From a virus, in IMG/VR virus record IMGVR_UViG_3300037089_000087, positions 1 to 59,649 of that record: a stretch of 59,649 nt of DNA. One strand, 5' to 3'. The translations under genes and the position numbers were made by a program. Below are positions 32,701 through 41,792 of this stretch, piece after piece. The notes beneath the pieces are model-generated. The model was not told the DNA's origin and searched no databases. It saw only the letters and a program-made list of their open reading frames with translations. How positions within the stretch are numbered: position 1 is the first letter of the stretch; each line of letters opens with the position of its first letter.

Positions 32701-35700
32701 TTCTTGACTGTGCCTTTTAATACTGCTTCCCATGATTTATCATATTGTTTCTGATTTTCTTCGCTTTTTGGCTTCGATGATTCATAGGTGAACGGGTCTC
32801 TATGACCATCGGGAACATATAACCACTTTCCAGCCTCAAAGTCTTCTTTCAGTTTTTGCGGTGTCTCTGGTATGGTAAATTCTTGAGGCTTCTTTGCCAT
32901 GACCCGTACATCGCTCGGTTTCTCGGTTGCGGATGGAGTTGGAGGGTACTTACGGGTTTTCTCTTCCTCTTTGGCGGCATCACGAGCTTTTTCTTTTTCT
33001 GATTCGAGTTTAGATTTTTTCTTGTCCTCAGCAATGAGCCGTTCACGCTCTACATCCACATTTTTCTGAAGGTCGACCATAGCCGTAACCTTTTCCGGAG
33101 ACGTTTTCATTGCTCCTACGTCATTCAGAGGCTCGATGAACTTTTTATGTAACGCATCGTAAGTCTCGGTACTCTTATCGATGTGAGAAGACAATAAATC
33201 CGTAATGTGGTCTTGATGCCGATTAATGAGTTGGTTCAAGACAAGCTTTTTGAGAGAATTCGCATCGTCAGACTTTGGAGATGTCGTAATCATTGACGTT
33301 ACGCTGTCTTCTGTTTGACTGGAAACGTCATCGTCAATCTTGCCATAAGACTTTATTTCATCTTTTACCATGTTCCTGATGGCATCATAGGTCTTTTTCG
33401 ATACGCCTTGATTATCAAGAATTTCCTGTGCGGCCATACGGTTCGGTTCGTCACCCTGCTCAACAACTTCATGGAGATACGTGCTCCGTATCTCTTTCCT
33501 GAGAGGTTCTGCTTCTTGGCTCAAAACCCTGACCTTATCGTAGTTTTCTGATAACTGCTTGGACATTTCATCGTTCAGTTTTGAGCCGTATTTTGAACGC
33601 TTCTGCTTTTTCTTCAGAGCTTCAGCTTGTTTATTAAGACCTTTTATTGACTCATCGATTTCCTCAATGCGTTCTTTTGCCTTGGTAATGTCAACAGGCT
33701 TTGCGGTGGGCTTCTCAACTGTTGCCGACCATTTTTCTAATTCTTCCTTAGGTACCCAAACTGTTTTTGGCAACTTGATTCCAGTTCGATTCTCAAATTC
33801 GGCTCGTAGAATCTTGTTACCCTTATGTAAAATCTGAAACATTTTATCGGAATTTCCAGACTCGAACGCCTCATTAAACAGATTCTTTGAGGCTTGCGGT
33901 AGAGAATAAAACGCACCAGTAGTCGGTTTAGATGGAGCCGTTGGTTCTTCTGTTTTTGGTTTTGGTTCTGATTTAGGTTCTCCTGTCGGTTTTTCCGAAG
34001 CCCATGATTCGAGAGCGGACTTTCTCTTAAATTTCATATTCGGAATTTCTTTACCTGTCTGATGTTCAAATTCCTTCACGAGAGCATAGAATCTCCAACC
34101 AGCAGACACTTCGCTATCGTTCAATAAATCCAACATTCCTTGAGCGTCACGGGATTCTAATAGCTCATTGAACCTGTCTTTCGTTCTTTGAGGTAATGCA
34201 TCGAAGGCTTGGGTGGGCTCCTTGACTTGAGCCGTTAGTGCCTTGGTTTCTTCTGCTGGGTTCTCCTTTGGTTTCGGGAAACTCATGTTGGCTTTATCAG
34301 CGGCTTGCTTTGCTGATTCATACGTTCTCTCTATCCCATGCGTGGAAATTGTATACTTGTCATACAAAACCCACTTGTCCTTGTTTTTAGTGGAACGCAT
34401 AGGAACAATATTATCAAGGAATCCTTCGGGTGGAGTGTAAACAGGTTCATCTGTTATTTGAGCCGTCCGTTCCTTGGATTCTGCTGGTTCCGGTTCTTTC
34501 GCAAGGTCAGGGTAATCTTTCATGATTTCTGGGTCAACAACCTTACCTTCCGAGACAGCCTTCATTACAGCGTCTTTATGGGTTTGTCCAAACGGTCTAG
34601 GAACAAAAAGATTCTTCTCAAATCCAGACTTATACTCTGCATTCTGGAAAGTAGGTTCAATGCCAAATCGTTTAGCTGTATGGTTTCCAACCCAAGCCAG
34701 AATTGTTTTATCTCCCCGTTGACGGGCTAGATGAAGTCTGTGTTGACCATCCAAGACAATGGTTTCTGGTGCAACTCCATACATTCGTTTATGGCGACCC
34801 ACTTCACGGTTATTCGCATCTACCACGATTGGTCCGGTAGCCTTGGGTGGCTCTTCTCGGTATTTTGTTTCTTGACCTGCCACACCGAACCAGTCTATTT
34901 TATCAATAGGAACTTCAGCAAGCGTATAGGTATCGCTTGGCATCCAATGGTCAGCGTAATCTTTTGGACTCTTATTTATTTTGGCATCGGGGTCAATATA
35001 CGGAGAATCTTTTGATATTTCATGGATATGAGTAGCAAGCTGTTCTTGGGTAACTGTTTGCCCTATCTTTGGATTTTTGGGCATCTTCATCCATTCTTCC
35101 CGTGTCATCTGATAAGGTTCTTTCTGTTCTTGAGCCGTCTGTTCCTCTTTGGCTTGAGCCGTCTCCGGCTCTGTTGCGGTTTCAACACGTGGTTGACCCG
35201 CTGGTTCCTCGGTTTTTACCTTTGCGTTATTGATAATACCCATGATATCGCTATTTGCGGGTTTCATGCCAAGCTTGTCATTCTCAATGGCTTCTTGGAC
35301 TTCAGATAACATATCTGGATTGAGCCGTTCGTCCCCTACTAAATAACCAGCTTTGCGGGCATAGTCCTCTGCTTCATCAAGGGTCATTGGCTTGGATGGT
35401 GCCTCTTCTTTAGGTGTAGGAGCTTCTGGTGCGACTTCGGCTTTTGGTTCAACAGGTGCAGACGGCTCACTAACTGGAGGAGTTACTTCTTCCTTCTTGA
35501 CTTGAGCCGTTGGTTCCTCTTTTTTCGGTTCTAGTAAACTCTTTGCCAATTCCGGTGTCATGAGTTCCGGATGTGATTTGGCAATCTTTGTGAAGAATGC
35601 CTTACCCTTTGGTGTCGTATCAGTCCATCCACGGATTATGCCGTGGTCTGCTACTGCTTTCTTGACCAGTTCCGTTGCGTATCCCTTTCGTTCTTCGGAT

Positions 35701-38700
35701 TCAAGGGTCTCAACTTTACGGACGGAAATAGTTCCATCTTCATGCTTTGTATAGTGAAGGAATGATACATCCTCACCATTTGCATTACGGGCGACAATCT
35801 GGGTATCATCTGGACCCATTACGGATGTCCTGCGCCCACCACGGAAGGAATTGTTTTCCACTATGTTTACCTTTGAAGATTCTTTTTGTGGTGGAACTTC
35901 TGCCGTTTTTTCAGGAACGAACGGCTCATCTGGGTATAGAATTTTACCAGCCTTTATCTCTTCTCTTTTCTGTTTATACGTTAATGTTCTACCATCCGCA
36001 TCGACCATAATTGATGGAGTTGATACCAGAACGCCATCTTTCATTAACCCCTGCGTTGTTATCTTGCTTATTATTTCAGAACCAATTATATCAGAATCGG
36101 TTAACTGGAACTCTGCCTTGACAGTCAGTCCATAGTCAAAGGCATCTCCTTCTTTCACGACATCTTGTATTTCAAGCCCCTTGCTTTTCAAATAATCCTT
36201 CGCTTCCTGAATTAACTTCTTGACTGCCTCGGTTTCCAGTTCTGGTTTTTTAGATATTCTTCTCTCTAAATTGGTAATTCTTGTTGCAACCTCTCCACTT
36301 GATGCTTGGTGTAACGCATCTTGTAACGCTTCAATGCCTATTTGCATTCCTTGAGGAACGGCCTTGACCCGTTTTTCTTTATCTGATACTTTAGGAGCAG
36401 ACGGCTCAGGTGAAGGCTCTGGAGCAACAGGAACTTCAGGCGCAACGGGAGCCTCGACAGGCGGTTCTGCTACGGGTTGAGCCGTTGGCTCCTGTTCGGC
36501 AGGAACCTCTGGACGGCTCATTTCATCCTGAAGTGTCTGTTTTACAATATCTTCCGGAGTTTGTGGCTTCACAGATGGCGGTAGCGTCTCTCCAGAGGGC
36601 TTTTGAGGCATTTCTGGAGCCGTAGGTGTCGTAGGAGCCGGAGTTGGCATGGTAAGGTCTGTAGGTGCGCCCCCAGAGCCGTCTGTGGGTGGTAAGACAT
36701 TCGCCTCAGTCGGCATCTTGGTGAGGTCAACAGCAGGTCCGCCAGGCACTATGGCAGGCAAAGATATGATTGGTCGTGGACTTTCCAGACCGCCAGCCTT
36801 TGCAAGGTCGAGCTTTTGCATAACTTCAGCATGCCTATCGGCGGTAGCTTGGTCGTTTGCCTTTTTGAAGTCCTGAGCGGTCATTGCGGGGATATCTTCA
36901 GGTTTTGCAGGAGATTCGCTGACGGCTTTCCCGAAATCCTCTAAATCATTCTTATATTCCTCGCGCTTTCCTTGAACCAACTCGTCTTCAGGAGACCCTA
37001 ACGGCTCATGGAAGAACTGGCTATCCAATGCCCTCTGGTCTTGAGTTAATGGTAGCGTCTGTTCTGGAGGTGTAGGAGCAGACGGCTCACCAGTAGGCTC
37101 AGGTTGGGCTGTTGGTTCCCTCAGACTTTCTGCTGATAAGTTAATTGGCTTGCCTTCATTGATAGCAGCGATACTATTCCATCTGAAGTTTTCTGCCATC
37201 TTCGGGTCAATCTTCTTCAGTTGTAAGGCAACGGCATTCACTGCGGCCATGCGCTGTTTAGCGTAATTTTCAGCATCTTTCCCTTTCAGGTTAGGTCGTG
37301 GGTCGCTAAAAGGTTTTGTACGAGCGGCTAAACCGAAAATAGATGAAATGATAGTAAGTCCAACGCTTGATGGTATAGTGCTTTTAAGAGCTTCCCATAC
37401 TGTAGGTTCTTCCGGCCCAGTAACCCCAAACGCTCTCTCCACGGCAACTGGAATGGTTCCGTAAGCAGCTAGTGCTGCCATGGTAGTGCCAAGACCTACG
37501 CCAAAACTCTTCGCAAAACCTTTAGCCATCTCAGAGCCAGCGGCATTCGTAAAGACTTCTTCAGCGGTGAACGCACCTTTCCCTAGAGCTTTTCTGAACA
37601 ATCCGCTTGCTATACCCTGACCTTTACTCAGATATTTTCCACCGAAAGCATATACCGCACCAGTAATTCCTCCAGCTATCATTGCGTTCTGTTTTGCTTC
37701 TTCAGGAGATTTTCCTGATGCTAATTGCGACTTGTAAACTTTGTCATGAGTCTCTTTGTAACCACTCAATGCAAAAGCAGTCATACCAATCGCTTGGCCA
37801 ATAGGTCCTAAAGCGAATGGAGCTAATTGGGGAAGAATACCTGCTCCACCAGCCAACGAAGCGGAAATCGGGTGCTTGGATACATCTGAGTATTCAGTTG
37901 GCTGTAATTCTGGTAATTTATTAATCCCTTCAATCGCCTCTTGTGTTCCGCGAATGTTTTTAGCAAACTTCTCCATAAAGCTTTCTTCTGGTTTTTCACC
38001 AACAGACGTCTCATCGGAAAACGGACTCTTACCTTCCTTGACTCTCCCTTCAGCATGGGCAATGGCCTTATCCATAATTGATTGACCCATCGGAGTTCTG
38101 AAAAGGTTTTTATCGCCATCTTTTGAGTTAAGGATGTAATCAACCTGTTCTTTGCTAAGACCAGGAACAAGGGTTGGAATCTCCATTTCCTTATCGTTAA
38201 TATTTGTTCCAACAGTGAACTCGGTCATCACACCTTTTCCATCGGGACGGTTTAAAACTCCGAGCCATCCATTTCCTTTTTTTGAGCCGTCTTGACGTGT
38301 TCCCCAGTCTTTACGTTCAGGAATTTCTGGACGGCTCGTATCAGGAAGCGTCTGTTGATGTTTCTCTGGTACAAAAGCATCAGCAACAGCTTCAGGTATA
38401 GAATAAAGCATATGAGATAAGCCCTGTTGTCCTTTTACTAATTCCCTCCCAACTTCCTTCGTTCCTTCCCATGCCTGCTTGAAAATACCCGGTTTTTCTG
38501 GAGGCAATGTTTTTTGACTTTTTTGTGATGGAAGTGTAGACCCACTCTGGGATGAAGGTGTTGGTGGTTTATCATAAGATTCGGTAAGTGGTTTATAGTC
38601 GTACTGGGGTGTTGAGGGAGATGAAGACGCAAGTCCACCAGCATTGCCGGAATCAGGCAACGTGGAAGTTGATTTTGGTATTGTTACTCCGGGTATAGCC

Positions 38701-38774
38701 TCTTTTGTAGGTGGCTTATCGTAAGATTCACCAAGAGGCTTATATTCAAACTGATTGTCAGTAGGTTCTGCCAT
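26733..38774 (-). CDS. giant polyvalent virion/ejection protein (4013 aa)
   Basis: One uninterrupted 12-kb ORF. The N-terminus has two YKPL(G/T)ESYDKPPT repeats, and hydrophobic segments follow at about 310-480. Long Pro/Glu/Ala linkers carry repeated EPTAQ-like units. Other parts are a GNAT-like stretch (EERKGYATELVKKAVADHG, near 1025), a ParB-like motif (IVLDGQHRLHLARQRG, near 1340), two tandem LPQ...LE(S/K)WA(S/T) repeats (about 1520-1690) and metallopeptidase motifs FGHELYHTIKNE (near 2521) and MAHEIGHKLD (near 3272). This mosaic matches large polyvalent proteins that phages package and inject to protect their DNA. The linkers hold many copies of TGAGCCGT. Roles of single domains are inferred. 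Confidence 0.75.
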   Translation of the reverse strand: MAEPTDNQFEYKPLGESYDKPPTKEAIPGVTIPKSTSTLPDSGNAGGLASSSPSTPQYDYKPLTESYDKPPTPSSQSGSTLPSQKSQKTLPPEKPGIFKQAWEGTKEVGRELVKGQQGLSHMLYSIPEAVADAFVPEKHQQTLPDTSRPEIPERKDWGTRQDGSKKGNGWLGVLNRPDGKGVMTEFTVGTNINDKEMEIPTLVPGLSKEQVDYILNSKDGDKNLFRTPMGQSIMDKAIAHAEGRVKEGKSPFSDETSVGEKPEESFMEKFAKNIRGTQEAIEGINKLPELQPTEYSDVSKHPISASLAGGAGILPQLAPFALGPIGQAIGMTAFALSGYKETHDKVYKSQLASGKSPEEAKQNAMIAGGITGAVYAFGGKYLSKGQGIASGLFRKALGKGAFTAEEVFTNAAGSEMAKGFAKSFGVGLGTTMAALAAYGTIPVAVERAFGVTGPEEPTVWEALKSTIPSSVGLTIISSIFGLAARTKPFSDPRPNLKGKDAENYAKQRMAAVNAVALQLKKIDPKMAENFRWNSIAAINEGKPINLSAESLREPTAQPEPTGEPSAPTPPEQTLPLTQDQRALDSQFFHEPLGSPEDELVQGKREEYKNDLEDFGKAVSESPAKPEDIPAMTAQDFKKANDQATADRHAEVMQKLDLAKAGGLESPRPIISLPAIVPGGPAVDLTKMPTEANVLPPTDGSGGAPTDLTMPTPAPTTPTAPEMPQKPSGETLPPSVKPQTPEDIVKQTLQDEMSRPEVPAEQEPTAQPVAEPPVEAPVAPEVPVAPEPSPEPSAPKVSDKEKRVKAVPQGMQIGIEALQDALHQASSGEVATRITNLERRISKKPELETEAVKKLIQEAKDYLKSKGLEIQDVVKEGDAFDYGLTVKAEFQLTDSDIIGSEIISKITTQGLMKDGVLVSTPSIMVDADGRTLTYKQKREEIKAGKILYPDEPFVPEKTAEVPPQKESSKVNIVENNSFRGGRRTSVMGPDDTQIVARNANGEDVSFLHYTKHEDGTISVRKVETLESEERKGYATELVKKAVADHGIIRGWTDTTPKGKAFFTKIAKSHPELMTPELAKSLLEPKKEEPTAQVKKEEVTPPVSEPSAPVEPKAEVAPEAPTPKEEAPSKPMTLDEAEDYARKAGYLVGDERLNPDMLSEVQEAIENDKLGMKPANSDIMGIINNAKVKTEEPAGQPRVETATEPETAQAKEEQTAQEQKEPYQMTREEWMKMPKNPKIGQTVTQEQLATHIHEISKDSPYIDPDAKINKSPKDYADHWMPSDTYTLAEVPIDKIDWFGVAGQETKYREEPPKATGPIVVDANNREVGRHKRMYGVAPETIVLDGQHRLHLARQRGDKTILAWVGNHTAKRFGIEPTFQNAEYKSGFEKNLFVPRPFGQTHKDAVMKAVSEGKVVDPEIMKDYPDLAKEPEPAESKERTAQITDEPVYTPPEGFLDNIVPMRSTKNKDKWVLYDKYTISTHGIERTYESAKQAADKANMSFPKPKENPAEETKALTAQVKEPTQAFDALPQRTKDRFNELLESRDAQGMLDLLNDSEVSAGWRFYALVKEFEHQTGKEIPNMKFKRKSALESWASEKPTGEPKSEPKPKTEEPTAPSKPTTGAFYSLPQASKNLFNEAFESGNSDKMFQILHKGNKILRAEFENRTGIKLPKTVWVPKEELEKWSATVEKPTAKPVDITKAKERIEEIDESIKGLNKQAEALKKKQKRSKYGSKLNDEMSKQLSENYDKVRVLSQEAEPLRKEIRSTYLHEVVEQGDEPNRMAAQEILDNQGVSKKTYDAIRNMVKDEIKSYGKIDDDVSSQTEDSVTSMITTSPKSDDANSLKKLVLNQLINRHQDHITDLLSSHIDKSTETYDALHKKFIEPLNDVGAMKTSPEKVTAMVDLQKNVDVERERLIAEDKKKSKLESEKEKARDAAKEEEKTRKYPPTPSATEKPSDVRVMAKKPQEFTIPETPQKLKEDFEAGKWLYVPDGHRDPFTYESSKPKSEENQKQYDKSWEAVLKGTVKKTKNGIRVESQKVRKQEGGEFAPTTYHDFLPIDTTPKTEELAKQEGLTYLGAPGEKVGREGLIAGEMAQEGRRVIRDIAKADPAFAKNPRFTVALISKDDPKAGSWLVYNVSPEASKESKTKRQYKINPSSISNALHAEIEEGNIKDGAIIEMSPGYLEGKAGEIFAAKKGADTKALFSLENKPNIDRAIKILDDTYEKNIRIASAINKLQDMEKRGIISADGSQQAVEMLNGMSRPVMPKSEVLDILRKGSYNVDTGTAGRSIGTEGTRGEGNASPETQVPSASRKVVAGDVQDQRAKRGRTISTGREGVGGENQGMGEGLPMRVDSGAEQVETGTKGTGGRGQAVRAGDEGGRTGEERVGVGREEKGVGEGLDKTLPVLPDTGQTEKDVSGAIGDPRRVMGQGNKMPDSIRANEGKISQDIADLREKSGNPDIEAAREITPTQTAAAEILSKAFSKRIVWVQANSKFDGVAIDASRIYLASHLSDAQSIMKTFGHELYHTIKNEGRVGSDILKTAGETFERDIRTAIPEKTFVRFTDWRNKENIKIGLKEQTPDELWEEYGGYVLGDAIRDPRFYENLQRQSPSSFRKFVDWIVDAFRKMGFISEKVVASNYYEPDKAERLIKSSSDLIKTYLESRPKEITEPKLEEPLYATEADYPEYRKKMIAEIQAKMDAGIPLTVGEKKDFTRYSNQLAKLKAKTGESKTSDIGEGERFSKPKLEEPKLSLATERQWKSILSRQRDIEGLQPAIKNTDTGDIQSSKFGDTHEDLRRNAPKGQKYISGFIDRNGDFFSRDEAEKKWGIRGSEDIYNALYINNPNERTDFTPEEEKVNAHDARVFYSLFGHEFDPDKRPDIPAKDIVDHAKDALAKTEHLYMPGFEIAKKIGKGVSQFVKTLIAPTTISPEHTKAAREISIRIGERNRREDVAYAQIHGELGKFEDSAKHPYGFFSKIGVGDESKGLNNPGILFESDVSQGRLAQLTNAEINERYGTTGLQANMIRKAEKVTKDALQEALDALERAGVPLETLRQFYFPGMHSKDSVRAFNQAMGEYLEAHPGEPKPLGDWEDEEKTVIKNRVDELLKDKKGSDVDHYQYLTKHNLYGKESYKKHKTFDDVMTAREFGLRSVSPNPMDHVALKLAEMNTAIVGHDYINNTARPNGDVKFLGSGKEMPEDWAELNGRVGIVYGPPTMKTVEYVDRNVFEGLSNVVAALGIQHERKWNAGRGKLGWASREEGGQIVTQFATELSVMAHEIGHKLDTKYDLWDKLVAGAEGIGKRGEVTKTASAEKRATIQNELRTLADLSWEGSEASPAYKKQVRKKEEKMAHLLEAYIHAKDRFEEVAPTVFKDFDAFIKSTPEISELADIRQGLSLKALTGEKYLGGFPILGHMIAKKPVAEILNNYMSSSLYNNKLFGDAYKWTMSAANVLNMSQLSVGSFFHAGFTSGEVTVIANSHVIQDLYGVIKGNRTIGDLGTSLSHVPMAIIKTPMDGSRILKEWQNPTVNVPTNVPVSQLTNPVAIIAKAAVLAGGGWRLEQGLKTEQTGKMLQDWYGKHKLRAAMRSPIAFIELSAKPIMEWLVPKQKAGVFGYKVQRLIEMNPNKTLQELVPELRAAWNFVDASMGMVRYDRIFLDNQNKNIVQATVRAPGWSGGTIAQIAGGLKDFSKFLAEWTKTGKMPDKLPDRAAYTMSLLITAAAINGALTYAFTGDLDTSPTSTDWWAFRTGENDEQGRPIRYLLPTYAKDLFAYWRHPTKTLLAKAHPMIGVVSDMIRNTDYYGVEIRHKGDSIIAQGGELGMFTVKQFEPFWMRGLEKSAVAAGEDDTLGGMASTIAKNPLKALAPEIGVMPASAEYLNTPAQNTMRDILQARTPKSEKTQAQADIYNLKRQLRGRLQQTGDTEEIHQAVLDGKITSKEARDIIKSKNVPPLVREFKQLEPEEAITVYELGNEVERKELKPLLNKKMRTALKNKTPDARKRILALYNKMMESLGETT

Positions 38775-38797
38775 GTGTTACCCCTTTGCTTTAAGTG

Positions 38798-40516
38798 CTA
38801 TTGAGGACGAGTTTGAGGCAATGTTTTTTCTCTATCTTCGGAGTCTTGATTTGCGCTTCCCGACTTGCTATTCCTTTCCTCGTCTATTTCCAGTTCAGCC
38901 ATTTCCCTTGCCTCGTTTATCGAAAACCCCAGCTTAGAAAACTTTTGAACTCGTTCTGATAGTGTCTTCTCTTGAGGGTACGCGCTCTTATCTCCAGATA
39001 TACCAGCAGTCCTATTTTCAAGTTGCAGTGTTTTCGATGCATCGGTTAGATTAGTACCCTTGTCCGGAGATGCCGTTGGTGATATTTTCCCACTGGCAGA
39101 CGGTGCTGATTCGCCCAGTGGTTGTGTTTGCAGACCTTGCTGGTGTGGTTTTACAATGACCTGTCGGAATCCACCCTTGTTGTCTGGGTCTGGCTGTCCC
39201 CATACCGCTTCAAATTGTTCCTGTCCATTCTTATCCTTTCCCCTAGGAACGTATCTTACTGTTATATCATCACCGGGAGGTCTCGTACCTTTCGGCACAT
39301 CACCGTAATGCTGGGCTGGCATTGTTTGGTCGGAACCCTTCTGCCTACTATTGTTCATCATATCTTTAAATGCCCGGTCATGAACTGCATATCGCTCTTC
39401 TGCGATTCGTTTCGCCTCAACGTCTGCACCAGCCGCTAATATTGCTTTGTTATCCTCTGCTAGTAAAGCCCTCAGATTATCTGCTTCAGGATGCCTTCTG
39501 GCGAACTCTTCTCGTTCCCTGTCTGCCCTAATCCACTCATTATTACGAGCCGTCTGGGAATCCTTATATCCTATTTCAGATTTTTTAACTGCATTATCAA
39601 GCTCTTGATTAATTTGCGCCATGCTTCTTGGGTTCAGATATTGACTGAGTATTTTCATATTCTCATTACGGCGGTCATCGGCAATTTTCTGTTGGGAAGC
39701 CTGCTCTTGTTCATTGCCACCAAAACCAGCCCATCCCAATTCACCACCCCTCACATTACCTTCTGTAAGGTTTTTCGGGTTGCTAATGTCCATCGGGTTA
39801 CGTCCAATGGCAGACATTTGATTTTTATTGAACTTGTCTATGTCTTTCTTTCCCGTTAGTGGAAGTATTCTCCCACCATCCCCTTCGGGCAGAGTGCCTG
39901 CAAACTTTGTACCCTTCGATATCTGTTCATCGGTCATTCCTGTTCCTGGTAAAACCTTTCCACCTCGGAACGGGTCACCCTTCATCTCACCAAGGACATC
40001 ACCTGAGTCTAGGTTTGTGAAAATCTTTTCTCCGTATTTTCCACGCATGGCTGGGCTAACATCTATAGAGCGTATTCCTGTTTGTTTAATAGGAGATATT
40101 TTCCCAACACCTTTCCCTGGGAGAGCCTGTTCGCTTGCAGAAACATCTTGAGGACTTTTTCTCCAATCACCACCACCACCGCCAGGCTTTTCATTAGCAT
40201 GTAGCTGTCCTTTAGGGTCTGTTGGAACATCTACCGATTCCTGTAGGGTAATAGCATTCTCACTAGGAGATGGCAAACCATGTCGTCCCTTCGTAACACT
40301 TTCCCTATTATCAATTTCAGAAGCCATTTGTCGGTTCTTTCGGAGAGTGCTTGCTGGTACATACGATTGGTCTGTTGGAGGCATAGCGTTTCCCATAGGG
40401 TCAGGACCACCCTGCACATTACTCTTAGTAATATCCGCAGTCTCCTTGGCTGTTCGGTCTATATTCCCCTGAGTTGTAGCCCGAAGTGCTTTTTCGTTTT
40501 CTTCTATAGTTCCCAT
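38798..40516 (-). CDS. probable internal virion protein (572 aa)
   Basis: This polar, low-complexity protein has many Gly, Pro, Ser and charged residues (GNAMPPTDQSYVPAS, GGGGGDWRKSPQDV) and a central helix-rich part (SQKIADDRRNENMKILSQYL, QTARNNEWIRADREREEFAR). It has no signal peptide or membrane helix. Its place between the tail-type proteins and the giant polyvalent protein suggests a structural or injected protein. GGGGGATAACACC precedes the ATG. No known family. Confidence 0.5.
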   Translation of the reverse strand: MGTIEENEKALRATTQGNIDRTAKETADITKSNVQGGPDPMGNAMPPTDQSYVPASTLRKNRQMASEIDNRESVTKGRHGLPSPSENAITLQESVDVPTDPKGQLHANEKPGGGGGDWRKSPQDVSASEQALPGKGVGKISPIKQTGIRSIDVSPAMRGKYGEKIFTNLDSGDVLGEMKGDPFRGGKVLPGTGMTDEQISKGTKFAGTLPEGDGGRILPLTGKKDIDKFNKNQMSAIGRNPMDISNPKNLTEGNVRGGELGWAGFGGNEQEQASQQKIADDRRNENMKILSQYLNPRSMAQINQELDNAVKKSEIGYKDSQTARNNEWIRADREREEFARRHPEADNLRALLAEDNKAILAAGADVEAKRIAEERYAVHDRAFKDMMNNSRQKGSDQTMPAQHYGDVPKGTRPPGDDITVRYVPRGKDKNGQEQFEAVWGQPDPDNKGGFRQVIVKPHQQGLQTQPLGESAPSASGKISPTASPDKGTNLTDASKTLQLENRTAGISGDKSAYPQEKTLSERVQKFSKLGFSINEAREMAELEIDEERNSKSGSANQDSEDREKTLPQTRPQ

Positions 40517-40528
40517 GGTGTTATCCCC

Positions 40529-41788
40529 CTACGGTCCTGCTGTGTACGGCTGAGTCTGCCCAACAGTTGCAGAATCAGACATATGAACCAGAGTATTTAT
40601 TGCGTTCAATGCGCCAGCGATGGTCTGTGACCAAATCTGACCACCAGCGGTTGCCGCATGTATTTGAATTTGGGCGAGTTCGATGTATGCCTGTAGGTTT
40701 GCCTTTGCAGCCTCCAAAGCCATCTTTAAATTGTCTTCCTGCTCTTGCAAAACATATTCCTGTTGCTTCTCTAGGATGCGACCCTTCGCTTCACTGAGTC
40801 CCAAGTCTGCGCTGTATTTCTGAATGTCAACGCCGTACACATGGGCGAGAGTCTTGATTTTTTCTAGGATAGCATCAACATTCGTTCTGTAAAGAGTTAT
40901 GTTGCCCAAAAACACTTGAAGCTGAAGACTTTCAACCTGAGTTTGTATACGAGCCGTCTCGAAACTGACATCCATCTGCATTTTGATTGCGGCAAGATAT
41001 GCGTTATACCGTAACACATACGCATTATAGATAGCTATGCCGAGTTCCGTTACCGAACGTGCCGCCTGCAACGCACGGTTCTCGATAGCCTCGAAGTGGG
41101 CAAGCATCATACTCTCGTACTGAAGGCTCGTTGTTAATGAAAACTGATTGTTCTGAAATGAGGACTCGAACTGTTTTATGAATATAGCAAGCGATGTGTC
41201 TTGCTTCTTGTCGTAATATTCCATGAGTGCTTTATCAACAGTTGCCTTCAGAGAGCCTTGTGGTAAATCCCACCCGAACGCAGCAGATGCGTCAGCAAGT
41301 TTCTCAATCTCCAACTGCATCATTTTCTCTTCACGAACCAAATTACGGCTCATCATATCAGCTTCCCAATTCGGGTCAAGACCATCAGAACCGTACAGAA
41401 CGTAATTTATGAGCTTCGCAACCATTGCGGCATTAAGCGGAGAAACGTAATCTCTCTCCGCATAGCTGAACGCCCCAATTTGAGGAAGTGAAATCGGGTC
41501 GATTGTCGGTATGGTTGCAATCTCAATGGGGGCTACCTGAAACGGTGCTGGCTCATCAGGAAGCGAGAAGTCCATGTCTGGACGTGTTGGTTGGGGAGCA
41601 TTAACATCTATGGGGGACGGATAATAGTATCCCTGAAGCGTTGGCACATAAGGCAGAACAAGTCCGTTTACTATAGCCTTTAGTCCATCAAGAAAACCCT
41701 GAACTTCTGTGATTGACCTGTCAACGAGGTTCCCAGTATTCGTATATTGTTTTTGTACTGCCTGCTGTACTTGGTCTAAAGTTGGCAT
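40529..41788 (-). CDS. helical virion protein (419 aa)
   Basis: After a Pro-rich N-terminal third (PTLQGYYYPSPIDVNAP), residues 150-400 form long Ala/Gln/Glu-rich helices (ILEKQQEYVLQEQEDNLKMA, AAKANLQAYIELAQIQIHAA). This pattern is seen in internal core or tail-needle-type proteins of podovirus-like particles. No domain is recognised. Adjacent structural genes support a virion role. Confidence 0.55.
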   Translation of the reverse strand: MPTLDQVQQAVQKQYTNTGNLVDRSITEVQGFLDGLKAIVNGLVLPYVPTLQGYYYPSPIDVNAPQPTRPDMDFSLPDEPAPFQVAPIEIATIPTIDPISLPQIGAFSYAERDYVSPLNAAMVAKLINYVLYGSDGLDPNWEADMMSRNLVREEKMMQLEIEKLADASAAFGWDLPQGSLKATVDKALMEYYDKKQDTSLAIFIKQFESSFQNNQFSLTTSLQYESMMLAHFEAIENRALQAARSVTELGIAIYNAYVLRYNAYLAAIKMQMDVSFETARIQTQVESLQLQVFLGNITLYRTNVDAILEKIKTLAHVYGVDIQKYSADLGLSEAKGRILEKQQEYVLQEQEDNLKMALEAAKANLQAYIELAQIQIHAATAGGQIWSQTIAGALNAINTLVHMSDSATVGQTQPYTAGP

Positions 41789-41792
41789 AGTA

